NCBI GenBank assembly: GCA_905178155.1
Contig: CAJINV010000012.1
Coordinates: forward strand, 2,333,407 to 2,397,406
Origin: Amoebophrya sp. A120
Lineage: Eukaryota; Sar; Dinophyceae; Syndiniales; Amoebophryaceae
Direction: 5' to 3'
Length of the DNA stretch: 64,000 nucleotides
This document shows positions 33,608-46,700 of the stretch, piece after piece. Every line of letters begins with the position of its first letter. Position 1 is the stretch's first letter. The translations under genes and the position numbers were made by a program. Below the pieces are notes generated by a model. The model did no database searches. It was not told where the DNA came from and worked only from the letters and a program-made list of their open reading frames with translations.

Positions 33608-34373
33608 TTTGTTGTCTTTTTTGTTTTTCTTGCTCTTTCAACACTTATGAAATTTAGCTACTACTACAACTTTTATCTTGTTTCTGTAGTGTTTCTTGTT
33701 TATAGTCAGGGCTACAACGTCGGCAATGAAGTGTCACGATAACTGGATTATTGTCTGCTGAATACATGCGTGCGGATGCACACAATTAAGCGGATCATTT
33801 TTCTTCAGCGACTTTGTAGTTGCGAGGATGCAGAAAATGATTTTCAAAATTCGCACAACTTCCTCATCGGCGAGATGGATCACAAGACGTTAACACGCTA
33901 GGGACCACGAGACAAAATGGATCAATATCAAAAGCAAAACCTAATCAATTTCGATCACAAATAAAAGGATCTTCGGCATTCGTAATAAGATCGACGCTCA
34001 TGTTTTCCGATGTTTATTTTCGCAGGAGCCTGAGCTTGAAATAGAAATACTAGATCCACTTCCTGATCGTGTAACGGGCGTGCTCGAGGTCGAGAGGACA
34101 CCAGCGAGCTTTCAAACTATAGAACTGTGCAAACATGTAAATGCGAACACCTCGTCCATTGCGAGCTACGTAGCTACGGCCTGCGCATGATGCGCCTGGT
34201 GGTCGTGCGCTGCTGCTGCATAGTGAGAAGCGTTTGTATTTCGCAATTGGTAATCTTCAGTGGCGGTACGCGAGCAACGACGCTAACAGTAAAATGAAGG
34301 AAAGATGAAGCATCGGCTTCTGCGAAGGGCGCAGCCTGGATGACTTGTTTCCTGGTATGATTATTTCGCCCAC
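33608..34373. other. Intergenic, no gene seen
   Basis: Spacer between the CDC123-like start and the stop of the 801-codon gene. No coding ORF, repeat or introner recognised. Confidence 0.6.
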
Positions 34374-36779
34374 CTACTTCTGGCCGTTCAACAGAGAATA
34401 TCCAAGCACGAGATGAGAAACGGAGGACGACGAGGAACTCCTAATATTGTTCTCGTCACGAACTGCGCTTAGGTTTCGTCTGCCAGCTGCCATGGTCACT
34501 GACCTGCTGCTGTTACTTCCTGAATTTGTAAGATTCGGCCCACCACGGCCGGAGGCAGAAACTACTTCTTTATCAGCTCCTACCAGATGAACATCAAGTC
34601 GCTCCATCCTCGGGCCCAGGACACAATTCGGCATCTGCAGCGGCAAATCTTCCTTTATCCGAAGTGGCTGCTTTATCACCACGTTTTTCACCGTCGTGGA
34701 AAGTGAATTTCCCGTTGTATTCCGTCCGATTGGAGGAGGACAAAAAATCTGTCTAGTACTGCTAGGTGGGGTACTAGAGCTTGCACTGGCAGCGATCCCC
34801 CCTGCCGCGTGAGTTCTTGCTCCGAACAAGTGATGTCGCTGTGGAGGTTGCATCAGGTCAGCAAGACCCTGGTGGTCTTCTTCGGGCCTACTCTGACTGC
34901 CATCTTCCGCCTCGTGCTCATCAAGACCAGTGCCCCAAAGTTCTTCCACACCTGCGAATTCCTCCGTCCTTTCCGCATCCCGCAAAAATCGTTTCAGCGC
35001 ACGGAGTACTTCTGTAGATTTCGCTAGCTCCTCCTCGCTGGCAGGAGAAGGTGCTGGATGTTGAGCAAGCGTGAACCGCGATTCATTTTTCCCCGAAGGA
35101 GCTCCGCTCGACGTGCCGTGTTGCAGAGATATGCTTCTGTCGTTCGTCGCTTTCAGCAGTAGTGATCCGCTAACAGCAGCTGTCGTGGTAACCCCCAGCG
35201 GTCGCGGGCTTCTTGGGCCATTTGTGGCTGGGCTATTCGGTGTGATGCTCTTTGACATCCAGGAATCGGTCAATATGATGTCCATCGTCTCCGCGTGCCG
35301 CTCCCGCGCTTCTATTGAAGCGTTCTCCCGAGTGGTCTGATCACCGTGGTTTTGTTCTGTGTGTTGCTCCGAGTTCGGATTGCTTGCGCATGCGCCCGGA
35401 GCACGAGCAGCTGATGCTTTCTTATCACAAGCTGCAAGGAACTCTCGCGCTTTCTGGAACAGCAGGGCCCGCTGGAGATACGGGGGTGGTGGAGGAGTTT
35501 CAAGAATATCTTCCGAATCATAAAAAACCGGGTCTCTGGCTTGGTCGCTTGTTGTAGTAGTCCGCTCAACAGCGGCCGTCGCGCGCCTTGTGATATCTGC
35601 GCCAACAGACCTTGACACAGTTCCACTTTCGCTTGTAGAAGTTCGACCCGCCGCAGGGCGGGGGCCTCCTGCTGTCGCCTCAACTACATCACCTGTGTTT
35701 ATGGAACTTCTGCGTGAAGCAACGACAGGCACCGCAGCAGGTCCGAAATGGTCCTCATCCAAGCCGCCAGCATCGCTTATGACCGAGAAAAATCTCTCCG
35801 GTTGACCTGGCTCTTCTCGCACTACTTGATCCTGAAGTTGATCTTGAAGTTGAACGTGGTCGACAAATAAGCCGACCTTGCTCCTTGAGTTGTTCTCACT
35901 CGCACTCGTCCCACTCCCACGCGCCGGCCGCGGTGGTCGTGAGGTACAACTTCCATTTTCCCCTCCGCCTTCAAAACCGACTGCTAGCCCTTCCACAATC
36001 ATCGCGACGCACGTTTCTAAGACTTTTTCTACCCTTTCCCTACCCTCCCGAACACTTCTCTGCTGTCCTCTCAACGCCCGCACCCGGTCCTCTTGCGCTG
36101 CTAGCATCGCCTGCAGCTCGGCTTCTGTGACTCGGCAGATCTGGGCCATCGCCCTCATTTCCACAACGTTTGAGTTCTGCAAGGCTTGAAATTTTTCCTG
36201 AAGCAACCGTAATCTCGCAGTCGCATCACTTTTTTCCCGGGTCAAACTATTTGTCTTCACGTTGAACTCCCTCCGCGTGAACAGTTTCCAGGCTTGGAGC
36301 ACGGTGCGGAGCAAATCGTGGTTGCCACTAGCGAGAAGCAGCTTCAGGTCGTGGAATCGGGAGTCGAGATACTTCGCTTTCCAGTGGTTTTTCGAGTTGT
36401 CGAGGGTATGGACTTTTCGCAGAATGTCCGTCACTTTTTGGCAGGTGAGTTTGGAAGCTTGGTGGAACTGGAAGAGCTTGTCGCGATTTTGAGTTGCGGA
36501 GGAGGCTTTTTGTTTTTTCGACGTGGTCGAGCTTGTTTCATTCTTGGTACTAGAAATTATACCCGGCCTGGACAAGGAAAGAATCTCTGCTGAGCTAGTA
36601 TTATTTTGGTAACCGAACGGGTCTATCTGTGTAATCTGTGGGGACGATGTGGAAGCAAAAATGCTAGTACTACTAAGGTCTGAACCAGAAGACCGCGCTG
36701 CGCCTTGGTGTGTAGTAGTTATCGGCGGGAATGCAGGAGTAGCAAGAAACCCCTTCTCCTGCTGGCCACCTCTTACCAT
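34374..36779 (-). CDS. Coiled-coil protein with a low-complexity C-terminal half, unknown function
   Basis: Single exon, 801 codons, ATG at 36779. Residues ~95-260 are strongly helical: HQASKLTCQKVTDILRKVH, NHWKAKYLDSRFHDLKLLL, LQAWKLFTRREF, RLRLLQEKFQALQ and AELQAMLAAQEDRVRAL. One LLRTVLQAWKLF segment resembles a single Sfi1/centrin-binding repeat, but one copy is weak evidence. The rest is Ser/Thr/Pro/Gly-rich with charged patches. No introner, like the glycosyltransferase and the 325-codon gene. No family recognised. Confidence 0.72.
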   Translation of the reverse strand: MVRGGQQEKGFLATPAFPPITTTHQGAARSSGSDLSSTSIFASTSSPQITQIDPFGYQNNTSSAEILSLSRPGIISSTKNETSSTTSKKQKASSATQNRDKLFQFHQASKLTCQKVTDILRKVHTLDNSKNHWKAKYLDSRFHDLKLLLASGNHDLLRTVLQAWKLFTRREFNVKTNSLTREKSDATARLRLLQEKFQALQNSNVVEMRAMAQICRVTEAELQAMLAAQEDRVRALRGQQRSVREGRERVEKVLETCVAMIVEGLAVGFEGGGENGSCTSRPPRPARGSGTSASENNSRSKVGLFVDHVQLQDQLQDQVVREEPGQPERFFSVISDAGGLDEDHFGPAAVPVVASRRSSINTGDVVEATAGGPRPAAGRTSTSESGTVSRSVGADITRRATAAVERTTTTSDQARDPVFYDSEDILETPPPPPYLQRALLFQKAREFLAACDKKASAARAPGACASNPNSEQHTEQNHGDQTTRENASIEARERHAETMDIILTDSWMSKSITPNSPATNGPRSPRPLGVTTTAAVSGSLLLKATNDRSISLQHGTSSGAPSGKNESRFTLAQHPAPSPASEEELAKSTEVLRALKRFLRDAERTEEFAGVEELWGTGLDEHEAEDGSQSRPEEDHQGLADLMQPPQRHHLFGARTHAAGGIAASASSSTPPSSTRQIFCPPPIGRNTTGNSLSTTVKNVVIKQPLRIKEDLPLQMPNCVLGPRMERLDVHLVGADKEVVSASGRGGPNLTNSGSNSSRSVTMAAGRRNLSAVRDENNIRSSSSSSVSHLVLGYSLLNGQK

Positions 36780-38544
36780 ACCTGCAGGGCGCAGCAGCTA
36801 AGTCTCAGTAGTGATGGTTTCGTACTTCACTTGCACAAGAGACACGACCGGGGACCCTGGCGAAACAAAAATTAAGGTCAGATCAATACTTGTCGTTGCA
36901 AAGAAAATTCAAGAGAGCAAGTGAAGACACGACGGAGATGACAGGACGAATCTAAAATGACAGCAGGACGTTGAAACTATCACGACAGGACGAAACGGAA
37001 ATTATGCCAACGATAGGAGGAGATTTGTCCGTCAACGACACGCGGAACAAAGGACGAATACGACACGCGGAACAAATGACGCCAAAGCATAAACGAAAAA
37101 CACTTCACGTCGACGCAGTACGATTGCGCTTTTGGATTTGCAAAATGAGACTCAGTGTCAATCAAGTACGAAAAACTTAAAAACCAAGACTGCTGGTGAA
37201 CAGGAACGACAACGACATGAGGACGACGGGTCATGCTAATTTTCGAGCACTTGCAGGTGCAGTTGCCCAAACGTGTGGTGCTCGTCCTGGTGCACGAAGA
37301 AGATCACAAACCTCACGTGTTTCTGTTTGTATATACTTTCGTTGTGCTCGTGGTTCCAGCTCGTCATACTGGAGGACACAATTACGCACAATCTAAAAAC
37401 GCCTCTGCGATAAATCCCAGAAACGCGCTCGCCAGGGCGTATGAGACACCCAGAGAGTTGAATTGCAAGCGAGTTGCCCTTGCCTTTCGCGGCGGCTACT
37501 CCATACTGCCTTAAATCGCGATCGGTAGTTTCGATTTCGTTCATTCTGAGTGTGAGTCGAAATAAACTCCATCCGTGGTGCTAAATTTCCTTGCCATCGT
37601 ACAAGTTCATTATCATTGTTTGACTCTTTTTTGTCAGTTCGCTGAAACGTGATGCTGATGTTGATGTTGACTTTCGCTAAATTCTACATACCGCTCATTT
37701 GAGTCTCATGTGAAAGTGGAGAACAAGTTCGCTTGTAGTAGTTCATGATCTATCGATTTGTAGTTGAAAGCTTTGTAGTTTTGAATTTGTTGTTCTAGTG
37801 TAGTTTAAGTTTAGCGGTAATACGTCTACCTGTTTTAATATTCGAGCACTCATTGCTGCAGTACTACTTCAAGCACGACGGCTGATATCTTGGAGACTTT
37901 TCAAAAAAAATATGGTAGTAGCTCCTGCACTCCTGGTGCACGGCGTAAAATACCAATCTTCTGTCCGCAGCAGGAGCTCGTTCCCCCGCGGCGCATTTCT
38001 AGTACGATGATGTTCCAATTGATAGCAATCTTTATTTTTTAGTGACTTCATATTTCATATATAAGTACGCAAATTGTTCAAATTGAAAAGTTATATTTTC
38101 CTACCCGCCCCGTGTGCGAACTGGAAGTGGACCTACGCTGTTGCCAGTAACGACCCTCCACAGCCAAGTCGTAATGTCCGAAAAAAAAGTGCGAACTAAC
38201 ATTAAGTCAAGTGGTTTGTAGTTCAGCGGGAGCAGCTTCCTTTAGGTTTACTAAACTGTACTTCTAAGTCTATCTGAATTGGAAGTTCTGGCTTTGGAAG
38301 TCATCAAATTTAGTTTTGCATTTTTCCTAGTGTAGTGCTTCGCTTACGCGCCGCGGCCGCCGCTCCACTGCCTGCAGTTCGTCAAGAACGACGAGACTTT
38401 TAGTGCTGTTGCAAGCTGCTCAAGAATGCGAAAGGACCACAGGTAGCGTCACAACGACATCATTAGTGGTCCAGCAGCAGAGGAAACTTGGAATTTCATC
38501 TTCCTCTGCCAGGAACTTCGTTCAAAATGTTGGAGTACAGTTCC
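36780..38544. other. Intergenic, no gene seen
   Basis: About 1.8 kb upstream of the 801-codon gene. Short ORFs on both strands lack conserved features and no introner ends occur until 38608. Confidence 0.55.
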
Positions 38545-39788
38545 TCACGCCTCCGTAGGCGGTTTCAATTTCTTTCCCTCCTCGTCCTTTCTGAACAGGT
38601 CGATGTTGATATGACAACGCACAACTCTACCCCCTCCCGCTCCTCCTCATTTGGAGTGCATGAACAGCAATACAAACGCCAGTTCAACATGTGAAGCCTG
38701 TGCATGACAAATCTATGCGCCGACTGCAGCACTGATGTTCCGGTAGTAACAGAATTTTTCATGCGAACTGTGCAGCTACAGGGCATCGCCAGGATTGGGA
38801 TGTTGCATGACAAATGACAATGAGGGGCGGGACGAGTTGTGCACTGTCGTAATTCAGGTCCGCTTCGGGCAAAAACTGCTCCATCAGCCTCAGCCGGGCC
38901 GGGATGTCGATGAATTGCGGCTCCTCGTGGACTATGAATTGTAAAAATGTCTGGGTCTGGAAGAATGCAAGATTTGCCATGCTGATCTGGCATGGCCCTC
39001 AAATCTGTATTGCGTGGCCACAAACAGCCTCTCTCGCCTGTCATGCAGAAACACAGTTTCTCATGCGCGATACGAAGCACAGAAGCACGAAAAAACTTGT
39101 CATGCTTGGCGGCGCATTACAGTGCATTTGTTATTGAGTGACTTGCATCACAAGTTTCCAGACCCAGACATTTTTGCAGTGCATATGGACGTACTGGCAG
39201 CCGAAAACGCCGAAGTCTGGCAAGTCCTCGATCCACGTGATCGGCACTATGATAGTGCACCACTCCCCCTCCCCTCATTTGTAATGCAAAGTACCAAACT
39301 ACTCAAACCTTGCTCGTAAGCACTGCTAGCATGACAAATTTTGGAACATCAAATAGTCCTACTTAGTTACAATCTCCACCCAGATTTGTGATGCGAAAGG
39401 CTCTTTTCTGCCTTTGCTTGTGTTGCTGTTCATGCCATACAAATGAGGGGGAGGGGGAGTTGTGCACTGTCATAGGCACGTGGAAACCGCCGAAAGACGT
39501 CTGCTTCGCGCCGGTCCAGTGCGGATCTGATATGCTTATTATTCGGTTTAGAATTTTTAGTTGTACAACTACAATGTCGCACCTTCAGTGTTTCACAACA
39601 GCAACATCGTTTGATTCTCGACGCACAAAAAGCACTATGATCACAACAACTCTAGCTATACTCAACAGGTTGTCCCCGTCCTCCTGTGCTGCCAAGCTGA
39701 TGATGATTCTGGCAATGACCCACTCCTCGTAGATACCGAGGTCCAGTGTGAAAAAACCACCGAAATTTGTGTTGGGGTCACAGATTCG
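38545..39788 (-). CDS. Unrecognised protein, 3' part (5' exons not resolved)
   Basis: Four 3' exons join in frame. RICDPNTNFGGFFTLDLG leads to LAAQEDGDNLL, then across a GT-AG intron to NPHWTGAKQTSFGGFHV. A family E introner follows, then PITWIEDLPDFGVFGCQYV, a family G introner, HEEPQFIDIPARLRLMEQFL and PEADLN, a second family E introner, and IDLFRKDEEGKKLKPPTEA with a TGA stop. The segment starts at a probable acceptor (CTTGAAG|CGA at 39789). Because the frame is closed by TAA just upstream, more 5' exons must exist. An open minus-strand stretch at about 40003-40110 (GWINCIDVVSDQKAVLAFN) is a candidate. No domain recognised. Confidence 0.65.
38608..38852. mobile_element. Introner, family E
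   Basis: 245 bp. Only a 2-base direct repeat (TT) is visible. Joins EADLN|IDLF in frame. Confidence 0.78.
38933..39185. mobile_element. Introner, family G
   Basis: 253 bp, ends TATGAATTGTAAAAATGTCT and TTTTTGCAGTGCATA, direct repeat TGGAC. Joins CQYV|HEEP. Confidence 0.92.
39248..39474. mobile_element. Introner, family E
   Basis: 227 bp, direct repeat GGCAC. Joins GFHV|PITW. The ends form a near-perfect hairpin of C-rich and G-rich arms. Confidence 0.92.
39527..39661 (-). other. Canonical GT-AG intron
   Basis: Coding strand CTG TTG A|GTATAG...ATATCAG|AT CCG CAC; joins DNLL|NPHW in frame. Confidence 0.75.
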
Positions 39789-40708
39789 CTTCAAGTATGG
39801 AAAGCAAAATAAATCTTAGCGTCTTGAATAGAGATTTTCATCTTCATGAGGGGGCACCTCCTTTGTCACTATCTTACAATGGAAGAGTCGGACCTGCACG
39901 AAAGGAATGCTGCGATGCCATAAAGAGAATTTTTCCGGCAGCATTCTTTTCGCTCTCGTATCCCATTTCCCACCGGGTAGGAAGGAGGTACTACCAGCAA
40001 TAAAAATTCATTTGTTAAAAGCCAAGACTGCTTTTTGGTCTGATACCACATCGATGCAGTTTATCCAGCCGAGGGTGGATACGATGGCCTTCTGTTCCGC
40101 TGTCGTTGTGTTTGTTTTTTGTATTTTTCTACCGATTCTATGTAGCGCTGGCCAGGCACAAGAATTTTTTGTTCACCAAGATCATCGTCACATTTATGCA
40201 TACACATTCATGCAGGAGCACGAGTGGTCGAAGCCAAATGCAAAACCTGGCGCCTGTGCGAGCTTGGATTTCTCTCGTGTGTGAAGGATTAGGTTTTCAA
40301 GTAGTCACCAGTGTTGTAGCTCCTATTGTTAGTATTAGACAGGTTGCAATACAACAAAGGGGAGAGTTTGTAGCAAGTACCTAGGCAAAACAGATGCGGG
40401 TCGTATAGCAGACCGTCGTCCTCATCATCCGGAATCGTTCTCACGTCGCTTCTATGGATTGCGAACATGTCTTGGTCTGAGATTGTATGTTCTTGATGCT
40501 AGAACTAGAAGACCATTGTTGAGATACGTCCTCGGGGCGGGCACTATGGAAATACTTACGCAGCCAGCACGACGGATAGTGAGAGTGACAAACTGCGCAC
40601 TATTCGCCTAAGGAGGCAAAGCCCCGTACGGACGACACATTCATCAGGCACGATGTCATACACTCCTCCAAGCATTTTGTTAATACAGGTATAGACCAGG
40701 AAACATGA
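39789..40708. other. Unassigned; may hold 5' exons of the 38545 gene
   Basis: No introner ends occur here. On the minus strand about 40003-40110 stays open and reads like protein. The plus strand ORF over the same bases has a hydrophobic run (AVVVFVFCIFLPILC). Neither could be joined with confidence. Confidence 0.35.
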
Positions 40709-43700
40709 TCACTTTTTCACTCGATAGTTCGTGTTCGTCATCATCTGCGAGTTTAACGCCCTACACCTCGCATAGAGCGCGAGGAACGCCTCCGAGCGGA
40801 GGTAGCTGACCCCGTCGGAGTCGACAAACAGGCCGCCAACGACCTTCGGGACGCTGTTTTCTATCTCGTCCAAATTTCGCTGGTCATTGGTGTAATAGTT
40901 CAACTATGAATTGCAAAAGTATCGTACTCGTATAAATGCATTACAAATTTCCTCAGCATGAGAAATAAAATTTGTAATGCGGATTTGCCTTAAGAGCAAA
41001 ATTTGTAATGCATGATTGCAATACGAGTACGATAATTTTGCAGTTCATATCAACGCCTTTCCTCCCTTCGGCGCGCGGGCAAAAAACCGGACAAACTCGC
41101 GGACTTGCGCAACGTCCAGAGACAAATGGTGCGAAATCTGGCGGAAGCAGCGGATTTTATGCGAGTGCACAAGTCCCCTCCCTTTCGTTTGTCATGCAAA
41201 ATACCAAATCCACCCTTTGCACTGTGGCACGGCTTGCATGACAGACTCACGAAGGACTACAACGAGCCGCAACAGCACTACTTGAATCGATCGCGACTTT
41301 GTCATGCGAGAGCTACATCTGTGTCAGCACTTGCGTTGCTGTGGATGCAATCGAAATAAAAGAAAGGGGGAGTAGTTGTGCGCTTTCATAGACCTTGCCG
41401 AGCGTGGAGATGGTCGAGTCGAACAGTTTGTCGACCAACTGTTGCCACACCAAGGGGTGGGTCTGCTTCGTGGTGGAGTGCTGCTCGCTGAAAATTCGAG
41501 TGCAGTAGTCCAACTCGATCGTGCCGACCGCGGACTGCAACACGTCAGAAGCCACGTCCGCGGTTCGGTAGGGGTTCCCGTTGAGAACGATGTTTCGTAG
41601 ACAGCTCCGGTCGCCGTACTGATATGCATTGCAAAAGTATGTACCGTACTAGTATGAAGCGCATCACAAATGATTTCCTCAGCGTGAGAAGCGAAATTTG
41701 TAATGCGGAGTTAATTAACTTGAGAAAGAAATTTGTAATGCAGAAATGCGAGTAGTACGAGTACGATACTTTTGCAATGCATAACTGACTGCAGTCCTTG
41801 ATTTCCTCGAGATGCTCCTCTTGGATCTGCCTCTCCCAGGTGGACAGGCGGAAGAGCGTTTCGGCCATCGACCGGTCTGTGGGGTTTTCGATCAATAGAC
41901 TGTACCTCCCGGTTGGATTCTCTACGTTAAAGAACATGGCGTTGGAAGTGACCGCCCGCACCGCGCGCTGCAGGGACGGGTGGGGTAGGAGGTTGACGAG
42001 CTGCATGGCCTCCGAACGGTGGACCGTGGGATACAGCGTCTTCACGATGAACTGGGTTAGCTATCCACAGTAGATTTATTCCCGGACACGACGTGCAAAT
42101 GCAGTCGCTGCATGACAAAACTTCAACTGATGGCAAGTTACTTGCCATCAATCCTAGTCTAGCATGACAAGTTGGACACTGCAAGTTAGCGCAATTTGTC
42201 ATGCATTTTGTACATGTACGGGAAATTTGTATTGCATATTAGCAACGGGGCTTTCTCGATGAAGTACTGCACGTGGCAGAGCTTCAGCTTCATATCGAAC
42301 GCCATTGCTTCCAGCAGGATCGACTTTTCCCGGTCCGACTGGAGATTCGTATACACCACGGCGAGAGGCACGAACCGCAAGAGCGTCGCTCTCAATTTGC
42401 TGTACTCCAACAACGTCGTGCCCTTTTTCATTGTCGCCAGCAAGGCGGCGGACTCGTCTTGTTTCTTTATGACGGTGCACAACAGCCCCTCCCTCTGCCC
42501 CTCACTTGTATTTGTGTAGCATGAATGGCAACACAAGCATCAGCAAGAGTGTCGGTTTGGCATGACAAATTTGCACTGGAGTGTAGTGGTATTTGGGCTA
42601 CGAGAACTTGTCATGCAAACTGTGATACAGCAGGGCAGCGACTGGGTTTGCGATTTGGCATGACAAATGAGGGGGAGGGAGAGTTGTGCACTTTCATATT
42701 CTTGTTCCCTGGTTTCCCGGGTGATGCGTTCGGGGAGTCCTGTATCGCAAGAAAAAACTTTTCACTGTGAACTTGTGATGCAGAGAACGAAGCACCAAAG
42801 TGTTTGTCTTGCTACACCTGCAAGACATTGGATTTTCAAGAGTGTTTTCCCTTGGAAAGCGCACATGGCAATTTTTCCGTGTCATGTGTGACAAACTTGT
42901 AATGCAGATCTTGCAAAATCACCACAGTGAAACAGTTTTTTCGTGGGATATCCTGCGGCCGCACGACGATCGTGGGCGACATCAGGGAGAAATCGTCTCC
43001 CTTGTCCCCGGCTAAGGACTTCAAGCGCTTCGCCTCGTCCTGAATATCCACAGAAAGAAACGCATGATCCCCATCCATTTTTTGCATGACAAACAAAGGA
43101 CTGTATACGTGTTTTGCATTACAAATTGGTAGTTGGGGATGGGTTTTTTTCTGTGGATACTGAAAGGGTTTGTCGTCCAACACAAATTTGAACTTCAGCT
43201 TCCCCTTCAATTGCGCAAACTCGTACAGTATGCGTCGCAAACATTTTGTCTGCTGGGTCCGGAATAAACTTGTGATGCGGAGCTGTGCATGCTGAGAACA
43301 GTACAGTTGTGCGGGCAGCCAAAGAACATGACAAGGTTGCACCAGAACGCTTCTTTTATGCCTAGTGCGTATGATACAGAGCGTTTTTCCATGACACGAG
43401 AAGCAGGCGCACTTTTGTCGGTCGTGCAATACAGATTTTCTTTTCCAGGAGTGCCCGACAACCAAGCGTGCTGACGCGCTCCCCTTTATTTCAAGACCCA
43501 GACTACATATTTACCCATGATATAGACCCGTCCACGGTCGGTTTGCTTTTCCGAAACTGGCAGGGCGCAGTTGGATCCGTCGAGTTGCTGGGTAATTGTT
43601 TTCAACAAATAAACTGCAGTGGCTGGTGCGTGCTTCAGCTTTTTACGCAATAGAGCAACAAGTAGAAACAAGAACAGCCACTTGATACATAGATACGTGA

Positions 43701-46700
43701 GTGAGCAGTTGTAGGGAAATCAATACAGCTACCGTAGAAGAAGTCAACATTAGTCATACCATCTCCTCGAAGCTCGCCTCTTTCGTTTTGAAGTAAAACG
43801 TATGCACTGCAAAAGTCTCGCAGTCGTAGCGCACTCATGCACTACAATTTTTTTTCTCAATGTAAATCAGCATTGCAAATTTTATTTCTCATGCTCAGGG
43901 AATTTGTCATGCATGTATACGAGTACGATACTTTTGCAGTTCATAAAACGAGCACCGGTGCAAAAGCTTCAAAACCGCCCGGTCGCTCGGCTTGTCTAAT
44001 CGCAACACGTAGTTGCCATTGGGATCTGTGAAGTTGTAGCGGCTTGATTCGTTGGGCGTGTGGTACTTATCCCGGACATTGGCTAGGTTCAAATTGCTCA
44101 CACCGCACTCGTCGGAGGACGTCGGGGAGGTTACTAGCAGCTTCAGCAGGCATATGCATTGCAAAAGCATCGTACTCGTAGAAATGCATTACAAATTTTG
44201 TTACCAGTAAGAAAAAAAAATTGTAATGCGGATTTACCTAGAAAAGAAGACTTTGTAATGCATGACTGCAATATTACGAGTGCGATACTTTTGCACAGGA
44301 TAAGGCACCGCAACCCGTCCTTCGTATGTGGGTTGTCCGCGACATCCAAATGGATCAGATTGTTGTTGGGGTTATGCAATACAAAATCTCTGACTCTGCC
44401 CCTACCCCTCCCCACATGGTGATGTTCTGGTGGTTTTCAAATTCATGTTCTTGCGAGGTGGACGTGGTGCCGCATCTTCCGTTGCGCTCGTCAATTATCG
44501 CCAGCAGTTCTTAGAGAACAGCAGCACTCGCTGGCCTTTATGCAACACAACTTTGTTTGTTCGCGCGCGGGTGGTCAGTGGGTGGGCAGGAAGATAATTT
44601 TTCTCTACTTCCATACGAGTCTAGTGACTCACACAATACCAGGTCCGCAAAGTAGGACAGCTGCGATCCCTTGAGAGACAGATACTCCATTTTCCTCTGA
44701 AAGTTTAGTTTTTCGAGGAAGTAGCAAATCGCGTCGTCCTCTTCCAACGTGTTGTTGTAGTCTTTTTGCTTCGATGTCGAGCTGCTGCTCCCGCCGGACT
44801 GCGCCTTCGCCGGGTCTGCCGCCTTCGCGGGGTCTGCGGCGGCGGCGGCTGGGTCGATGGGAACTGGGGGAAGTTCGAGAGGTGGCATTATCAAAGGGAA
44901 AAATCACGACCCCTCGCCATAATATCAGAGCGGAAATCTGTGATGCGGGATTTGTGTACACAGATCCAATCTGTCTTGCAGCAAAGGACTGCAGGAAGAT
45001 GCAGGGCCGCAGTAGGGGCGTTTTGGAGGTGTAGGCGCCTAGCAATGCAGGCGCATCCCCTGTAGGCGATACAGCATTGCAAAGTGCCTGCGAAACGCGG
45101 CTGAGTCTCTGGCTTTGCCCCCTTGCAATACAGGGACGATTTGCGGCCACAAATCAGCATCACAAATTTCCAGTAGTGTCCCTTTTTGGTATGGGGAGGG
45201 GGACTTTTCCTCACAATAAGCATTTGCGAGGCGGGTTTGTCGCTGTTCCAGTTCACTGTCAGTTCCTTCAATTTATGCAAAAAAAAAATTGTATAATTGT
45301 AACTCTGTAATGCAGAATATGCAGCAGAGTTACGGCTGTCATGCCACACAGCCACGAAGTCCTTTTTTCATGTGTGTTTTGCCTTACAAGCCACGCATTA
45401 CAGGTTCTCTCTGTCATGTAGAGCAAATTTGTGATGGTGTCAGCCGAAGAAACTTACTCTTACACAGTTTTTTTCTTGGATACAATTCCGCATCCTCGCA
45501 GTACTTCCCCAGCGCCAAGAATCCATCCTTCCCAATGTAATTGCTGGAGAGGTCCAACTTGCGAATTTGCAGCAAGTCCGACAAGGCTTGCACAAAATAC
45601 ACCACCGATTGCTGGGACACGAGTCCCAACCCGGTATCGGCCACGTTCACCTCCTGCAGGGAACCAATTTTCACGATGTTTTCGCAAATCGATTTGCACT
45701 GGTCCTGCTGGGAAAACAGCGTGGGGATCCCGGACAGGTTCAAAATCAGAATCTTGGGAAACGCTTGCGGCTCCCCCAGCATGCGACTCAGTTTCGCCAC
45801 GGACAATGTGCTAAAGTTCGGGAGGTTGGTCAGGTTGATCTCTTCCAGCTCAAAAACTTGATTTTTCAGCTTCTGCCCGCCACTGGTCTCCACGAACCCG
45901 GAGAGAAATTTCGCCACCCCTTTATCCGAAAACCGGTTGAGCCCCAGGCGGAGGGTCTAGGAAGATAAAGATTTAAATTTTTTTCTACAATCATTCTGAA
46001 AATAAGTTTTACGTGTTGCTGCAAATGAAGCATCGACGTGAAGGTCAGCATCTGTATCTTCACAAGTTCGTTTTATTGTCTCCTTGCAAGCAGGAGCAGC
46101 TCCAGCAACATAGATACAATGTCCTCACAGTGACAGTAGTACTAGTTGTACCTTTATCTTCACCGCCGGCAGCAAGGCTAAAATTTCCTTCGGATCCGGT
46201 TTTCTCGTGCTTGGGTCCTTTTGTTTGTTATTCTTCTCGTTCAGAACCGGCACCTCACTAAAGATCGCATTTTGGTACGTATCCCCAGTAAATCTTTACC
46301 GCAAAGCACGCTCGTAGTGACGTACAAATGACACGACGACAGTAGAGCATCAGAAGATTCTTCGATCTATTTGAATCAACTACAAATCATGTCGCTTTTT
46401 GATATAGGTTTTTCTTGCCCTGATTTCTTTTGGTGCACTTCGAACTTTGTACGTCTACATGTGCGGAGGTATAATACTAATTTCTAAATTTCATAGTACG
46501 CCTGCAGGTCGTAGTCGGTTAAATCTAAATTTTATCCAAGAAAAAAACTGTGTTAGTGTAGGTCTTTTGGGAAAACAGCATCACAAGTTTGTCTGCCATG
46601 ACAGGAAAAACTTGTCATGCGCAGATAGGACAGGAAAACACGTAGGAAGCAAGCTTATCATGCATGTGCAGCATGACAGGCATAACTGTTTTGCATTTTC

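Noticed and set aside
34374-36779. Sfi1/centrin-binding repeat protein
   Set aside because: Only one LLRTVLQAWKLF-like segment is present, while Sfi1 proteins have many in tandem.
38545-39788. B9-domain or C2-like protein
   Set aside because: A few residues (GGFHVPI) suggested it, but the order and spacing of the B9 motifs did not fit.
39907-40284. Plus-strand ORF with a hydrophobic run (possible secreted protein)
   Set aside because: The hydrophobic stretch could be chance in T-rich DNA; no upstream signal, and the minus strand reads more like protein over part of it.
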